Shown: one piece after another, positions 1 through 7,795 of the stretch
Position numbering within the stretch: the first letter of the stretch is position 1
Layout: each line of letters starts with the position of its first letter
NCBI GenBank assembly: GCA_046861615.1
Contig: JBHHUS010000004.1
Location: forward strand, 1 to 53,867
Length of the DNA stretch: 53,867 nt
Source of the DNA: CAZNUM01 sp046861615
GTDB lineage: Bacteria > Fidelibacterota > Marinisomatia > Marinisomatales > TCS55
Direction: 5' to 3'
Notes under the pieces: generated by a model
What the model was told of the DNA's origin: nothing
Seen by the model: only the letters and a program-made list of their open reading frames with translations
Database searches by the model: none
Made by a program: the position numbers and the translations under genes

Positions 1-1381
1 GCTCAAAACGGGCGGTAAAATGGCGTAAATAGGGGGGCTGTTCCACAATCCGGTATCCCTTCAGTTTATTCCTGGTTTCAAACACCTCCCGGGCCACTTC
101 AATCACATAATCAATATGGCTCTGGGTGTGGGTGCGGCGGGGCAGAGCGAACCGTACCAGCTCCATCTCCGCCGGCGTTTCGGTTTTTGTCTCCGGATCA
201 ATTTTCCCGAACATGACAGAGCCGATTTCCACCGTGCGGATTCCTCCGGCTAAATACAATTCCACCGCCAGGCTCTGGCCGGGGTATTCCAGCGGTTTAA
301 TCTGTGGCAGTAATGCTTTGGCATCCACATAAATGGCGTGACCACCCGGGGGCTGAATGATGGGATAACCGATTTCTGAAAGGTGCTCCCCCAGGTAACG
401 GGCTTCCGCCAGGCGGTAACGTAAATAATCTTCGTCCAGCACTTCTTCCAGACCAACGGCAATTGCCTCCAGGTCCCGGCCGGCCATGCCACCATAGGTG
501 GGGAAACCTTCCGTCAGGATTAACAGATCTTTTTCTTTTTCCGCCAGACCATCCGCATTCGTGCACAGGAAACCGCCGATGTTGGCTAAGCCGTCCTTTT
601 TGGCACTCATGGTACAGCCGTCCGCATATTTCATCATTTCCCTGACGATGGCCTTGACCGAGACATCCTGATACCCCGGCTCTCTCAGTTTAATGAAATA
701 GGCATTTTCAGCAAACCGGGCAGCATCAAAATACAGCGGTATCCCATGGGGTTCCAGCACCTGCTTCACTGCTTTTATATTTTCCATCGAAACCGGCTGA
801 CCACCACCGGAATTGTTGGTAATCGTCAACATGCACAGGGGAATCTTTTCCGGTCCGACACGCCGAATCAGTGACCGGAGCTTTTCAATGTCCATATTCC
901 CCTTGAATGGATGTAGCACCTGGGGTTGCTTGCCCTCCTCAATGACTAAATCTTCAGCGATGGCGCCCTGATATTCAATATTCGCTCTGGTTGTATCAAA
1001 ATGAGTATTGTTAGGAACAACATCCCCTCGTTTGCACATGACTGAAAAAAGGATCCGCTCGGCGGCCCGTCCCTGGTGAGCGGGAATAATATGTTTAAAA
1101 CCGAAAATATCTCTTACGGTTGTTTCAAATCGCTGAAAACTTACACTGCCGGCATAGGATTCATCCCCCCGCATCATGGCCGCCCATTGATTTGAACTCA
1201 TTGCTCCCGTTCCACTGTCTGTCAGCAAATCAATCAAAACTTTGAGGGCGGGAATTTTAAACAAATTAAAATCGGTTTGTCTAATAACCGCCTCCCGCTC
1301 CTGACGGGTGGTCAATTCCAGTGGCTCCACTGTTTTAATCGTGAAGGGCTCGATTACCGTACGGATATGATGTTCAGACAT
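1..1381 (-). CDS. tnaA: Tryptophanase (tryptophan indole-lyase), 3' end cut by window edge
   Basis: A PLP enzyme of the beta-eliminating lyase family that splits L-tryptophan into indole, pyruvate and ammonia in the cytoplasm. Translating back from the ATG at 1381 gives 460 residues, with only the last few codons missing. The PLP-lysine motif MSAKKDG lies at about residues 258-264. The closest relative in reactivity is tyrosine phenol-lyase. Two positions argue for tryptophanase: Asp129 in HFDTTR, where the phenol-lyase has Thr, and His in the C-terminal LRHFTARF, where the phenol-lyase has Phe. The surrounding text, such as NIGGFLC and the ending TARFE, is nevertheless phenol-lyase-like, so the substrate should be tested. 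The gene starts 69 bases past the fliG-like stop with a terminator between them, so it is probably transcribed separately or by read-through. Confidence 0.9.
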   Translation of the reverse strand, partial: MSEHHIRTVIEPFTIKTVEPLELTTRQEREAVIRQTDFNLFKIPALKVLIDLLTDSGTGAMSSNQWAAMMRGDESYAGSVSFQRFETTVRDIFGFKHIIPAHQGRAAERILFSVMCKRGDVVPNNTHFDTTRANIEYQGAIAEDLVIEEGKQPQVLHPFKGNMDIEKLRSLIRRVGPEKIPLCMLTITNNSGGGQPVSMENIKAVKQVLEPHGIPLYFDAARFAENAYFIKLREPGYQDVSVKAIVREMMKYADGCTMSAKKDGLANIGGFLCTNADGLAEKEKDLLILTEGFPTYGGMAGRDLEAIAVGLEEVLDEDYLRYRLAEARYLGEHLSEIGYPIIQPPGGHAIYVDAKALLPQIKPLEYPGQSLAVELYLAGGIRTVEIGSVMFGKIDPETKTETPAEMELVRFALPRRTHTQSHIDYVIEVAREVFETRNKLKGYRIVEQPPYLRHFTARFE

Positions 1382-1402
1382 GCTTAATTCGGATTAAAAT
1401 TA

Positions 1403-1433
1403 AAAAGCCCCGGCCAGGATGGGCGGGGCTTTT
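1403..1433 (-). terminator. Rho-independent terminator after the fliG-like gene
   Basis: An inverted repeat AAAAGCCCCG / CGGGGCTTTT encloses an 11-base loop. On the minus strand the GC-rich stem is followed by a T-rich run (TTTTTAATTTTAA). It lies between the last gene of the motor operon (stop at 1450) and tnaA (start at 1381), and should end most operon transcripts. Confidence 0.85.
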
Positions 1434-1449
1434 CTATTTACTTTCGGCA

Positions 1450-2382
1450 CTATTCGACCACTTCGCTTCCACCCAGGAGATCCTCCAATCGGAAAGCACC
1501 GTCTTTTTCCATCTGTTTGGCCACTTGTACTACGGCTTTCCGGGCGTTATCAACTTCCCGTTTGGGCACAGCCCCTTCAACCGGTTCGTACATGGCCTGT
1601 TTTTTCTGGGGGAGATTTCCAATCACACGGTCACAGACATCTTTCGGCATGCCCTTCAGGGCCATGGCGACCGTATCCAGTTCCACCGTGTTCATAATAT
1701 CCCGCAGTAGGTTGTCCGGCATAATGGTAAATATTGATTCAAATGTCAGGTGGTATCTTTTAACCTCGGCGGCCAACTCCGGGTCATCCCGGGTCAGTGA
1801 TTCCATAAACTGCTTTTCCTCTTCCGGTTCCATTTCACTTAAAATGTCAGCAATATGCTTCCCGCCACCCCGGGAAAACTGTACGGTCCGTGGTAATGTC
1901 TTTGAACGTTTCTTCAGCCGGCTGGCAATCTGTACAACCGCTTCCAGAGGAACATCCTTAAGGTTCCCAATCTCAAGCAGAACCTTGCCTTTTACTTCCT
2001 GGTCCAGCCGATTTAAAACCAGCATTCTTTTATCAGCCGGCATTTGGGCAATGGCAATGGCAATGACGCGGGAAGTTTCGGTCACCAGCATGGCGACCAG
2101 CTGCTCATCGGTCAGGCCATTTAAAAAATCAAACGGTTTTTTAGGTTCATCACCCTCTTCCGTTTGAAATTTTTCACTGACAAAGCTGAAATAAAACTCC
2201 TCCATCACCTGTTTCTTGACAGAAAAGGCAACATTATCCACATCGCGCATGGCAGCCCGGATTTTGCGTATTTCAGTTTTATCAAGGTCCTTAACCAGGC
2301 TTAAAGCTAAACTTTCTCCCAGTACAGAAAACAGGATGGCCACTTTTTGCAAACCAGACAGACGATTATAATCGGTAATCAT
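1450..2382 (-). CDS. FliG-like rotor/switch protein without the FliM-binding EHPQ motif
   Basis: This 310-residue cytoplasmic protein has the three-part layout of FliG, the rotor protein that takes torque from the MotAB stator. The N domain opens with LQKVAILFSVLGESLALSLV (about 11-30). The middle domain begins PFDFLNGLTDEQL (83-95). A glycine linker GGGKHIADIL (172-181) leads to the C domain, which has YHLTFESI (210-217) and LLRDIMNTVELDTVAMALKG (225-244), the expected torque-helix region. Length is close to flagellar FliG (about 330). The EHPQ motif, which contacts FliM in flagellar FliG, is replaced by ETSR at 102-105, and the end is LEDLLGGSEVVE. It follows the fliF-like gene by 9 bases and is the last gene of the operon. 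Family assignment is firm; a function outside a flagellum is inferred from the missing flagellar genes. Confidence 0.85.
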   Translation of the reverse strand: MITDYNRLSGLQKVAILFSVLGESLALSLVKDLDKTEIRKIRAAMRDVDNVAFSVKKQVMEEFYFSFVSEKFQTEEGDEPKKPFDFLNGLTDEQLVAMLVTETSRVIAIAIAQMPADKRMLVLNRLDQEVKGKVLLEIGNLKDVPLEAVVQIASRLKKRSKTLPRTVQFSRGGGKHIADILSEMEPEEEKQFMESLTRDDPELAAEVKRYHLTFESIFTIMPDNLLRDIMNTVELDTVAMALKGMPKDVCDRVIGNLPQKKQAMYEPVEGAVPKREVDNARKAVVQVAKQMEKDGAFRLEDLLGGSEVVE

Positions 2383-2391
2383 GGCAGCCTC

Positions 2392-3921
2392 TTATTTCTT
2401 TTTCTTCTTTTTTCCAGATTTTGGTTCTTCCGGTTCGGCGGCCGGCGTTGCCGGTTCCGGTGGAGGCGGCGGTGCCTCCTGAATCCATTCCTTCACAATT
2501 TTTGTTGCCGCTTTCGGTTGTCCGACACTCATTGATACCACTGCCTGCTTCATATCATTTACTTCACTCTGTAATACGGCAATATCCTCGACCGGCTCGG
2601 GAGGTGGCGGAGCCGCTGGTTTCACCGGTGTTGCTGTGGATCCCTCGGCTTCCTTACTTTTTTTTTTGCGTCGGGGGGGATACATCCACGGCGGTGGCGG
2701 TACTACCGACTGTTTCGTCCGGTTCATCAGGACAAAAACCAAAACAACAATTAAGACGATTACCAAAGCTCCCAGAATTGAAACAAACACTACCATAGTG
2801 GTGTTATCCGATCCGTCACGATACTGACGATCCAGTTCATTCTGCACACTTTCGAGTTTGGTTAGCTTCTGGGCAATCTGGGCATCCAGGCTGGCTTTTT
2901 GCTGCAACTTATCCTGAACTGAAGACTGAACCTTTGCTTTGGTAGAATCAGGTGCTGCCCCGGCACCCAGAAAAGTCTTCAAATTCTGGATCTCTTCATC
3001 CAGGGCCTGCAGACGGATAGAATCCTGTTTAAGGATGTCCCGTTTGGCCGTTTCATAGGCCCGGTCTCTGGCGGCGCCTTCCAGTTCAGCTAATTTGGAC
3101 TGGAAATACAGTTGATCTTCTTTTCGGCGTTCCGCTTCCTGTTGTTTGTAATTTTCTAACTCCTGACGCCAGTCAACTTCACCCAATTTGGCGCGCTGGG
3201 TCTCCAGTGACTCCAATTTCTCTGCAATGTTTTTTAACAACACCTGTTCTGCTGTTTTTTCATCCCGGCGCTTTTTAAAGGAAGCGGTCATAATACTCAT
3301 TACATCTCCCCGCGTCCGGTTGAAACCTGAAGCCACCATCACTACCTGGCGAATATTCTCAATTAACTCCGGAGCAGCACCCTCCTGTAGAATAATACTA
3401 ATTTCCATACGTTTAAGCCTGGATACTGAAGGATATCTCTCCGTATAGGATTTTGATAAAATATTGTTTTGAGCCGGAGTGGCTTTCTCGGGGGTTTTAC
3501 TGACTCCTTCTTCTAATGGTACTGTTTCTTTTTCAGCAGTGCTTTCCCCAACTTCAAAATCGAACCCCGGAATTGGCAGTCCCACGCTCGTTCTACCGCC
3601 AATTACAGGCTCTCCGATCATACCGGTTGTTTCATCTAACGGTTTTAGTTCCTGCCCCGTCAGACCCTGTTTTGCTTCAGCCCCGGTTTTAAAAGTTGTC
3701 TGTTGCTCCACTGCACTACTTAACTCCAGATCCACGCTGACATCCACCACATATTTCCGATTTTCTATCACTTTTTCCAAAGCGTCTGCAATCCGTTTTC
3801 GCAGGTCGTTCTCCAGCATGAGTTTCTGAGCCAGGTAACTACTGGCCTGTCCTATTACCAGACTGGTAAATAATCCCAGAATTAGAGGGGTAACTGTCCC
3901 TCGGAATAACCGCTGTTTCAT
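2392..3921 (-). CDS. Truncated FliF-like membrane ring protein with coiled coil and FliG-binding-like tail
   Basis: This 509-residue membrane protein resembles the last part of FliF, the MS-ring protein. After an N-terminal hydrophobic segment (about 11-24) comes one ring-building domain split by a long insert, as in FliF RBM3: first half about 40-75, second half about 165-215, including LKRMEISIILQEG and SGFNRTRGDVMSI. FliF domains RBM1 and RBM2 are absent. A charged coiled coil (about 220-368), not normal in FliF, leads to a transmembrane helix (374-398) and a Pro/Lys-rich cytoplasmic tail. Near the end, GQPKAATKIVKEWIQEA (467-483) matches the pattern by which the FliF C-terminus binds FliG. 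The protein ends in poly-lysine. The fliG-like gene follows after 9 bases. Inference: a small inner-membrane ring that carries the FliG-like protein. Confidence 0.78.
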   Translation of the reverse strand: MKQRLFRGTVTPLILGLFTSLVIGQASSYLAQKLMLENDLRKRIADALEKVIENRKYVVDVSVDLELSSAVEQQTTFKTGAEAKQGLTGQELKPLDETTGMIGEPVIGGRTSVGLPIPGFDFEVGESTAEKETVPLEEGVSKTPEKATPAQNNILSKSYTERYPSVSRLKRMEISIILQEGAAPELIENIRQVVMVASGFNRTRGDVMSIMTASFKKRRDEKTAEQVLLKNIAEKLESLETQRAKLGEVDWRQELENYKQQEAERRKEDQLYFQSKLAELEGAARDRAYETAKRDILKQDSIRLQALDEEIQNLKTFLGAGAAPDSTKAKVQSSVQDKLQQKASLDAQIAQKLTKLESVQNELDRQYRDGSDNTTMVVFVSILGALVIVLIVVLVFVLMNRTKQSVVPPPPWMYPPRRKKKSKEAEGSTATPVKPAAPPPPEPVEDIAVLQSEVNDMKQAVVSMSVGQPKAATKIVKEWIQEAPPPPPEPATPAAEPEEPKSGKKKKKK

Positions 3922-3957
3922 ACCAACTCCCTTTTCATTAGAAAAATAATTTTTAAC

Positions 3958-4728
3958 CTAACCCTCACTTTTTCCAACGGGACCACCCCGGGGCGCTAAA
4001 AAGGTGATTTCCACCCGGCGGTTGCGCGCTTTCTGCTCCACCGTGCGGTTCAATTTAGTAATTAACTGGACATCAATAATATCTTTTGTCGACCGGTCAC
4101 GGGGCAGAAATTCCCCATACCCCACCGCCTCCAGCCGAGTGGGTTTCACACCCAAATCAACCAATATTCGTACTACCGCTGCTGCCCGAGCGCCGGAAAG
4201 TTCCCAGTTACTGGGGAATTTATCCCGCAGGTATTCCGGCAGGGGATCGCTGTCCGTGTGGCCTTCCACTGCCACCATAAAATAAGATGATTGAATCGTT
4301 GGTACAATTTCCCGCAGAATATTTACAATTTCAGGTTTTGTTTCGGCGGAACCAGATTTAAAACTGATGTCGGAGGAAATACCAATTGTGACCCCTTTGG
4401 GGCTGGTGGTAACATCCACCGGCTTTTGGCCCGTCTCAGGGTCAGCTTCCATATCCTTGACCATTTTATCAACAGCCCTTTTTATATCAGAAAGGCTCAT
4501 GGACTGATTCTTCAATTTCTGTTTCTTTCCAACCGATTTCCCCATGGCATCAGCCATTTCCTGCAGTTTTACCGGATCAATCGTTGATATTGCCGCTAAA
4601 AGCACAAAAAAGGCTAACAAAAGTGTCATCATATCGGCGAAGGTATTGAACCAGCCGGGGAGCCCTTCGTCCACATCCTGACGCCCCATCTCTAAATATT
4701 TTTTTTTCTCCGCGGGAGTTACAGCCAT
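3958..4728 (-). CDS. motB: MotB/PomB-type stator subunit
   Basis: This is the ion-channel and peptidoglycan-anchoring half of a MotAB-type stator. From the ATG at 4728, chosen because AAGAAGG lies just upstream, it has 256 residues. An ATG at 4755 would overlap motA and lacks such a site. The single transmembrane helix (about 27-48, TFADMMTLLLAFFVLL) carries the essential proton/sodium-binding aspartate at Asp32, the same number as in E. coli MotB. The wording around it is closer to sodium-type PomB than to proton-type MotB. Residues 120-243 form an OmpA-like peptidoglycan-binding domain with VEGHTDSDPLP, NWELSGARA and ARNRRVEITF. The start codon lies 5 bases past the motA stop. ExbD/TolR are much shorter and lack the OmpA domain. 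Confidence 0.93.
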   Translation of the reverse strand: MAVTPAEKKKYLEMGRQDVDEGLPGWFNTFADMMTLLLAFFVLLAAISTIDPVKLQEMADAMGKSVGKKQKLKNQSMSLSDIKRAVDKMVKDMEADPETGQKPVDVTTSPKGVTIGISSDISFKSGSAETKPEIVNILREIVPTIQSSYFMVAVEGHTDSDPLPEYLRDKFPSNWELSGARAAAVVRILVDLGVKPTRLEAVGYGEFLPRDRSTKDIIDVQLITKLNRTVEQKARNRRVEITFLAPRGGPVGKSEG

Positions 4729-4733
4729 TTTTA

Positions 4734-5522
4734 TTAGCCTTCTTCGCGCTTCCATTCTTTAGGTGGAATATAAGAATTCAGTTTCTCCCTGACGATGATC
4801 GGGTGCTTCTTCTGATGGATAAGACGGGTTGCCTCAACTAACAGATTCTGGATTGTACTGGAAAATGTGATCCGGGTGCGTAGTTTATCCGACATGGGTA
4901 GAAAAAACAAATTTGCAAAGACAGCACCGTAAAAGGTGGTAATCAACGCTGCGGACATACCGGCACCAAGCGCTTCGGTACCACCACCTTCACCACCAAA
5001 ACCTGAGAGCATGATTACCAGTCCGATTAAGGTCCCGATCATTCCCCAGGCCGGTGCCATGGTACCCATGGATTTAAACAAGCTGGCTTGAGTCTTTTCA
5101 CGAATTTCCCGGTATTCGATTCGTGTATTTAAAATATCTGTCAATTCATCCAGAGAATAACCGTCAATTACCATTTGGACACCATCCCGGAAGAAAGGAT
5201 TTCTGATACTTTCCACCTGTTTTTCCAGCTCAGCGGTACCTTTACGGGCTACACCGGCTACCTCTACGGCATCCTCCACAAATTCACCAAGTGTATCTTT
5301 ATCACCCTTGAAAACAGCTGCCATGGCAGAGCCTAGTTTAAGCACATCGGCCAGAGGAAAAGCAACCGAAACGGAAGCTACCATTCCCCCAAATACAATC
5401 GCAAAACTGGATGGAGAAACAAATCCGGCCATGCTGGCGTTGGCCGCTGCAGCAGCCAGCCAGATACCACTGCCGATGGAGCCGATTCCAAGTATAATTC
5501 CTACCAGGGTTGCAATATCCAT
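4734..5522 (-). CDS. motA: MotA/PomA-type stator subunit
   Basis: This 262-residue membrane protein forms the ion channel with MotB and pushes on FliG. Four transmembrane helices are visible at about 4-25, 37-56, 155-175 and 185-208, with a large cytoplasmic loop between the second and third, as in MotA/PomA. The two conserved prolines are present: Pro157 in APAWGMIGT and Pro209 in FFLPMSDKL. A glycine-rich stretch GFGGEGGG (174-181) links helices 3 and 4. The length is near that of PomA (about 254). It sits 9 bases after the barrel/TPR gene and just before motB. Together with MotB Asp32, the channel looks functional and not decayed. Confidence 0.93.
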   Translation of the reverse strand: MDIATLVGIILGIGSIGSGIWLAAAAANASMAGFVSPSSFAIVFGGMVASVSVAFPLADVLKLGSAMAAVFKGDKDTLGEFVEDAVEVAGVARKGTAELEKQVESIRNPFFRDGVQMVIDGYSLDELTDILNTRIEYREIREKTQASLFKSMGTMAPAWGMIGTLIGLVIMLSGFGGEGGGTEALGAGMSAALITTFYGAVFANLFFLPMSDKLRTRITFSSTIQNLLVEATRLIHQKKHPIIVREKLNSYIPPKEWKREEG

Positions 5523-5531
5523 ACCTTGCTC

Positions 5532-6905
5532 CTAATTCTGTATTACTGAAGTAGATTTTAACCGATTTTCATGGAGGGCCTTCAACACATTTCGAACATC
5601 ATTGTATTCAGGATCCATACGTAAAGCCAGATTCCAATTAATCGTTGCCCGTTGAATATCACCCAGCTTGTAATAAATGGACCCGCGGCGGGCATACGCC
5701 AAAGCCATAGTCGGGTTCAACTCCAGAGCTGCTTCAACTTCCTGAAGCGCCAGTCGATAGTCCCCAGCATAAAAATACCGTAATGAACGCGATAAACGGC
5801 GCATGGCTTCATTCATTTTTTTCTCATCCACGTTTCGGGCCAGTTTCAGCGCCCTTAAAGAATCTTCCAGAAACTTCGACTGCTGTTCCATGGCTGCCAG
5901 GCGCGTCATCAAATTCCGCATCTCAGCCGTCATCATACCCATTGAATCCCGTAAGGTATGCACAGCAATATCGGCCACATAGAGCGTAGAATCCATTTCA
6001 GCCGGATAACCGGTCGTTGTTCTTGTGGCTGCACCCGCTCCCAGCGGTGGTGCGGGGCCACCGGGAATTCCTTTTAACCCGCCTTTGGGCGCCCGGGCCA
6101 CTGCCATATCCAAACCCATGGTTATCCCCGGATGGCCTTTCCAGTAACGTTCTTTCCAGGAAGGTAATTTTTCAATGTGGGTGAATCCAAGGTTCAGGCG
6201 ATAATCCGAGGTAAGGGGGATGCGGAGTCCCACATTGATGCCTGTCCCGTCGAATTCACCCACAAGATCTGCACCACCCCATTTTTCAAAATACGGGGTG
6301 TTTAAAATTATTCCGGCAAATACACCGGCCCGTGTGCCGGAGGAAGTTTCGCTTGTATCCGTTGTCACCGTATCAGCAGCGCCAAAACCACCGGTGCCGA
6401 AACCAATAAAGGTGCTCATATCGTACTGACCAACTGTCTTCTCGCTGCTCACAACCCCAAAAAACGATAATTCTTTCGGATTTAGATTTAAACCGCCCGT
6501 CCCTTTATTTTCAAAAACGATATCCTGCAAGCCCACTGAAAAAGAAACATCATTATAAGTGTAAACCCGTTGCTGCAAATGGAAACCAAATTCCACCGGC
6601 GCCCGATAAGCGGATACACTCAGATTAGCCAGGACAGTTGTGTCCGCACCCTGAACCGATGAGAATCCAAAGGTGAAATTCTTACCGATCTCCATTTCAA
6701 AATAAACGCCCTTGGCAGTATTAAAGGGAGACAGGTTATGAATTTCAGATCCGAAGCCGGTTCTAAACAAATAGGGAGATTTTTCCACCGAACTGTACGG
6801 TATTTTCATCATCGGGCCGGGGCGGGTGTAAGCCACCCGCGTGGCGCTATAGGATAACGATATGAATAAGAAGATCAGAATACTAAAACGAAGCCATTTT
6901 TTCAT
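5532..6905 (-). CDS. Predicted outer-membrane barrel with coiled coil and TPR tail
   Basis: This 457-residue exported protein belongs to no family I can name. A signal peptide (about 1-21, ending SYSA) precedes some 250 residues rich in alternating, aromatic-edged beta strands with Gly/Asn turns, as in outer-membrane barrels. A Gly/Pro/Ala linker (about 275-295) follows, then a heptad-like helical stretch (about 305-365, with TAEMRNLMTRLAAMEQQ) and two TPR units (about 375-445, with ALAYARRGSIYYKLGDIQRA). Its ATG overlaps the stop of the upstream TPR gene as ATGA, and motA follows after 9 bases, so it is translated with the motor. Inference: it may dock the motor to the outer membrane from the periplasm. 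It resembles PorV/UPF0164-like proteins only loosely. Confidence 0.7.
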   Translation of the reverse strand: MKKWLRFSILIFLFISLSYSATRVAYTRPGPMMKIPYSSVEKSPYLFRTGFGSEIHNLSPFNTAKGVYFEMEIGKNFTFGFSSVQGADTTVLANLSVSAYRAPVEFGFHLQQRVYTYNDVSFSVGLQDIVFENKGTGGLNLNPKELSFFGVVSSEKTVGQYDMSTFIGFGTGGFGAADTVTTDTSETSSGTRAGVFAGIILNTPYFEKWGGADLVGEFDGTGINVGLRIPLTSDYRLNLGFTHIEKLPSWKERYWKGHPGITMGLDMAVARAPKGGLKGIPGGPAPPLGAGAATRTTTGYPAEMDSTLYVADIAVHTLRDSMGMMTAEMRNLMTRLAAMEQQSKFLEDSLRALKLARNVDEKKMNEAMRRLSRSLRYFYAGDYRLALQEVEAALELNPTMALAYARRGSIYYKLGDIQRATINWNLALRMDPEYNDVRNVLKALHENRLKSTSVIQN

Positions 6906-7795
6906 GGTGCTGTTTCCGCTTTTCTCAGTTCTATTTGTGCCAGCCGCACATATTCGCTTTGAGGATAGTGATTCACTACATCCGTGAAGGCCGCCAGTGC
7001 CATGGATTCCTTACCCAGGCGACGATAAATCAATCCTTTTTGAATTAACGCATCATCATTTCTCTGAGAACCAGTCTCAACCACCTGATCAAGGATCTCC
7101 AGCGCTTTTTGAATTTCGCCTAACCGGGCATGGGAATCCGCCATCCAGTAAAGAACATTTTCAGCCGTTTTGGGATTAGCCGCCGCCAAATCCAGTTGGT
7201 AGAATTTTTCCAGGGCGACCCGATAATCCTCCCGCTGATAAGCAAACACACCAGCCATATACCGAGACTGATTGAAGATAGGCATCGGATTTGATGCAGG
7301 TGGTAATTCCTGAATCTCTTCATCCGGGAGTTCTTCCGGATTTTCCTGATCTATAATTACCGGTGGTTCCACCTTTTCAGCCAACTGCAGCGGCTTAATT
7401 TCTTCAACCTGATCACTACGTAGTTCAGCAATGCTTTGGCGGAGTTCCCTGTTTTCATGTTTAATTGTATTCATTTCAGCGGTAAAGGAGCGTTCCAGAA
7501 TTTCGATGCGTTGATTAATCCGCTCCAACGCTGCCAGCATCTCTTTACTGGAAGCCATATAAACAGAGCCGCTGTTGACCTTCTTCACCCTGAAGGTCAC
7601 TTCCTGCGACGGTTTTTCCACCAGCCGAGAATAGGTTTCATTACCTTTAACTGGCTCAATTACAATTCCCAGGTCAAGGAAAAATATTTCCGATAATGAC
7701 GTGGACTCCGTCTGTGCAGAAAGCACGCTGATTAATAAAAGGCCTAGTAATGTTTTAAATAATGAATCAGGTCTGAATGTTTGGTTGACCGGCAT
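6902..7795 (-). CDS. Exported coiled-coil/TPR protein, CpoB (YbgF)-like layout
   Basis: A 297-residue periplasmic protein. A hydrophobic signal segment lies at about 13-27 (LFKTLLGLLLISVLSAQ). Residues 85-125 form a coiled coil (ALERINQRIEILERSF), followed by an acidic, Pro-rich linker (about 130-170). TPR units fill about 175-295, with QREDYRVALEKFYQL, YWMADSHARLGEIQKALEIL and YRRLGKESMALAAF. The order trimerising coiled coil then TPR is that of CpoB, the TolA partner that links envelope machines to peptidoglycan synthesis. Start and stop overlap both neighbours (TAATG upstream, ATGA downstream), which shows tight translational coupling to the motor operon. Inference: a periplasmic adaptor. 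Orthology to CpoB is not claimed. Confidence 0.75.
   Translation of the reverse strand: MPVNQTFRPDSLFKTLLGLLLISVLSAQTESTSLSEIFFLDLGIVIEPVKGNETYSRLVEKPSQEVTFRVKKVNSGSVYMASSKEMLAALERINQRIEILERSFTAEMNTIKHENRELRQSIAELRSDQVEEIKPLQLAEKVEPPVIIDQENPEELPDEEIQELPPASNPMPIFNQSRYMAGVFAYQREDYRVALEKFYQLDLAAANPKTAENVLYWMADSHARLGEIQKALEILDQVVETGSQRNDDALIQKGLIYRRLGKESMALAAFTDVVNHYPQSEYVRLAQIELRKAETAP

Noticed and set aside
1517..2167. A 216-residue open frame on the plus strand
   Set aside because: It lies entirely antisense to the fliG-like gene and has the serine-rich, domain-free look of a shadow frame.
3958..5522. ExbB/ExbD, TolQ/TolR or GldL/GldM instead of MotA/MotB
   Set aside because: The four-helix subunit with a large cytoplasmic loop, and the OmpA-like peptidoglycan-binding domain after Asp32, are specific to MotAB/PomAB.
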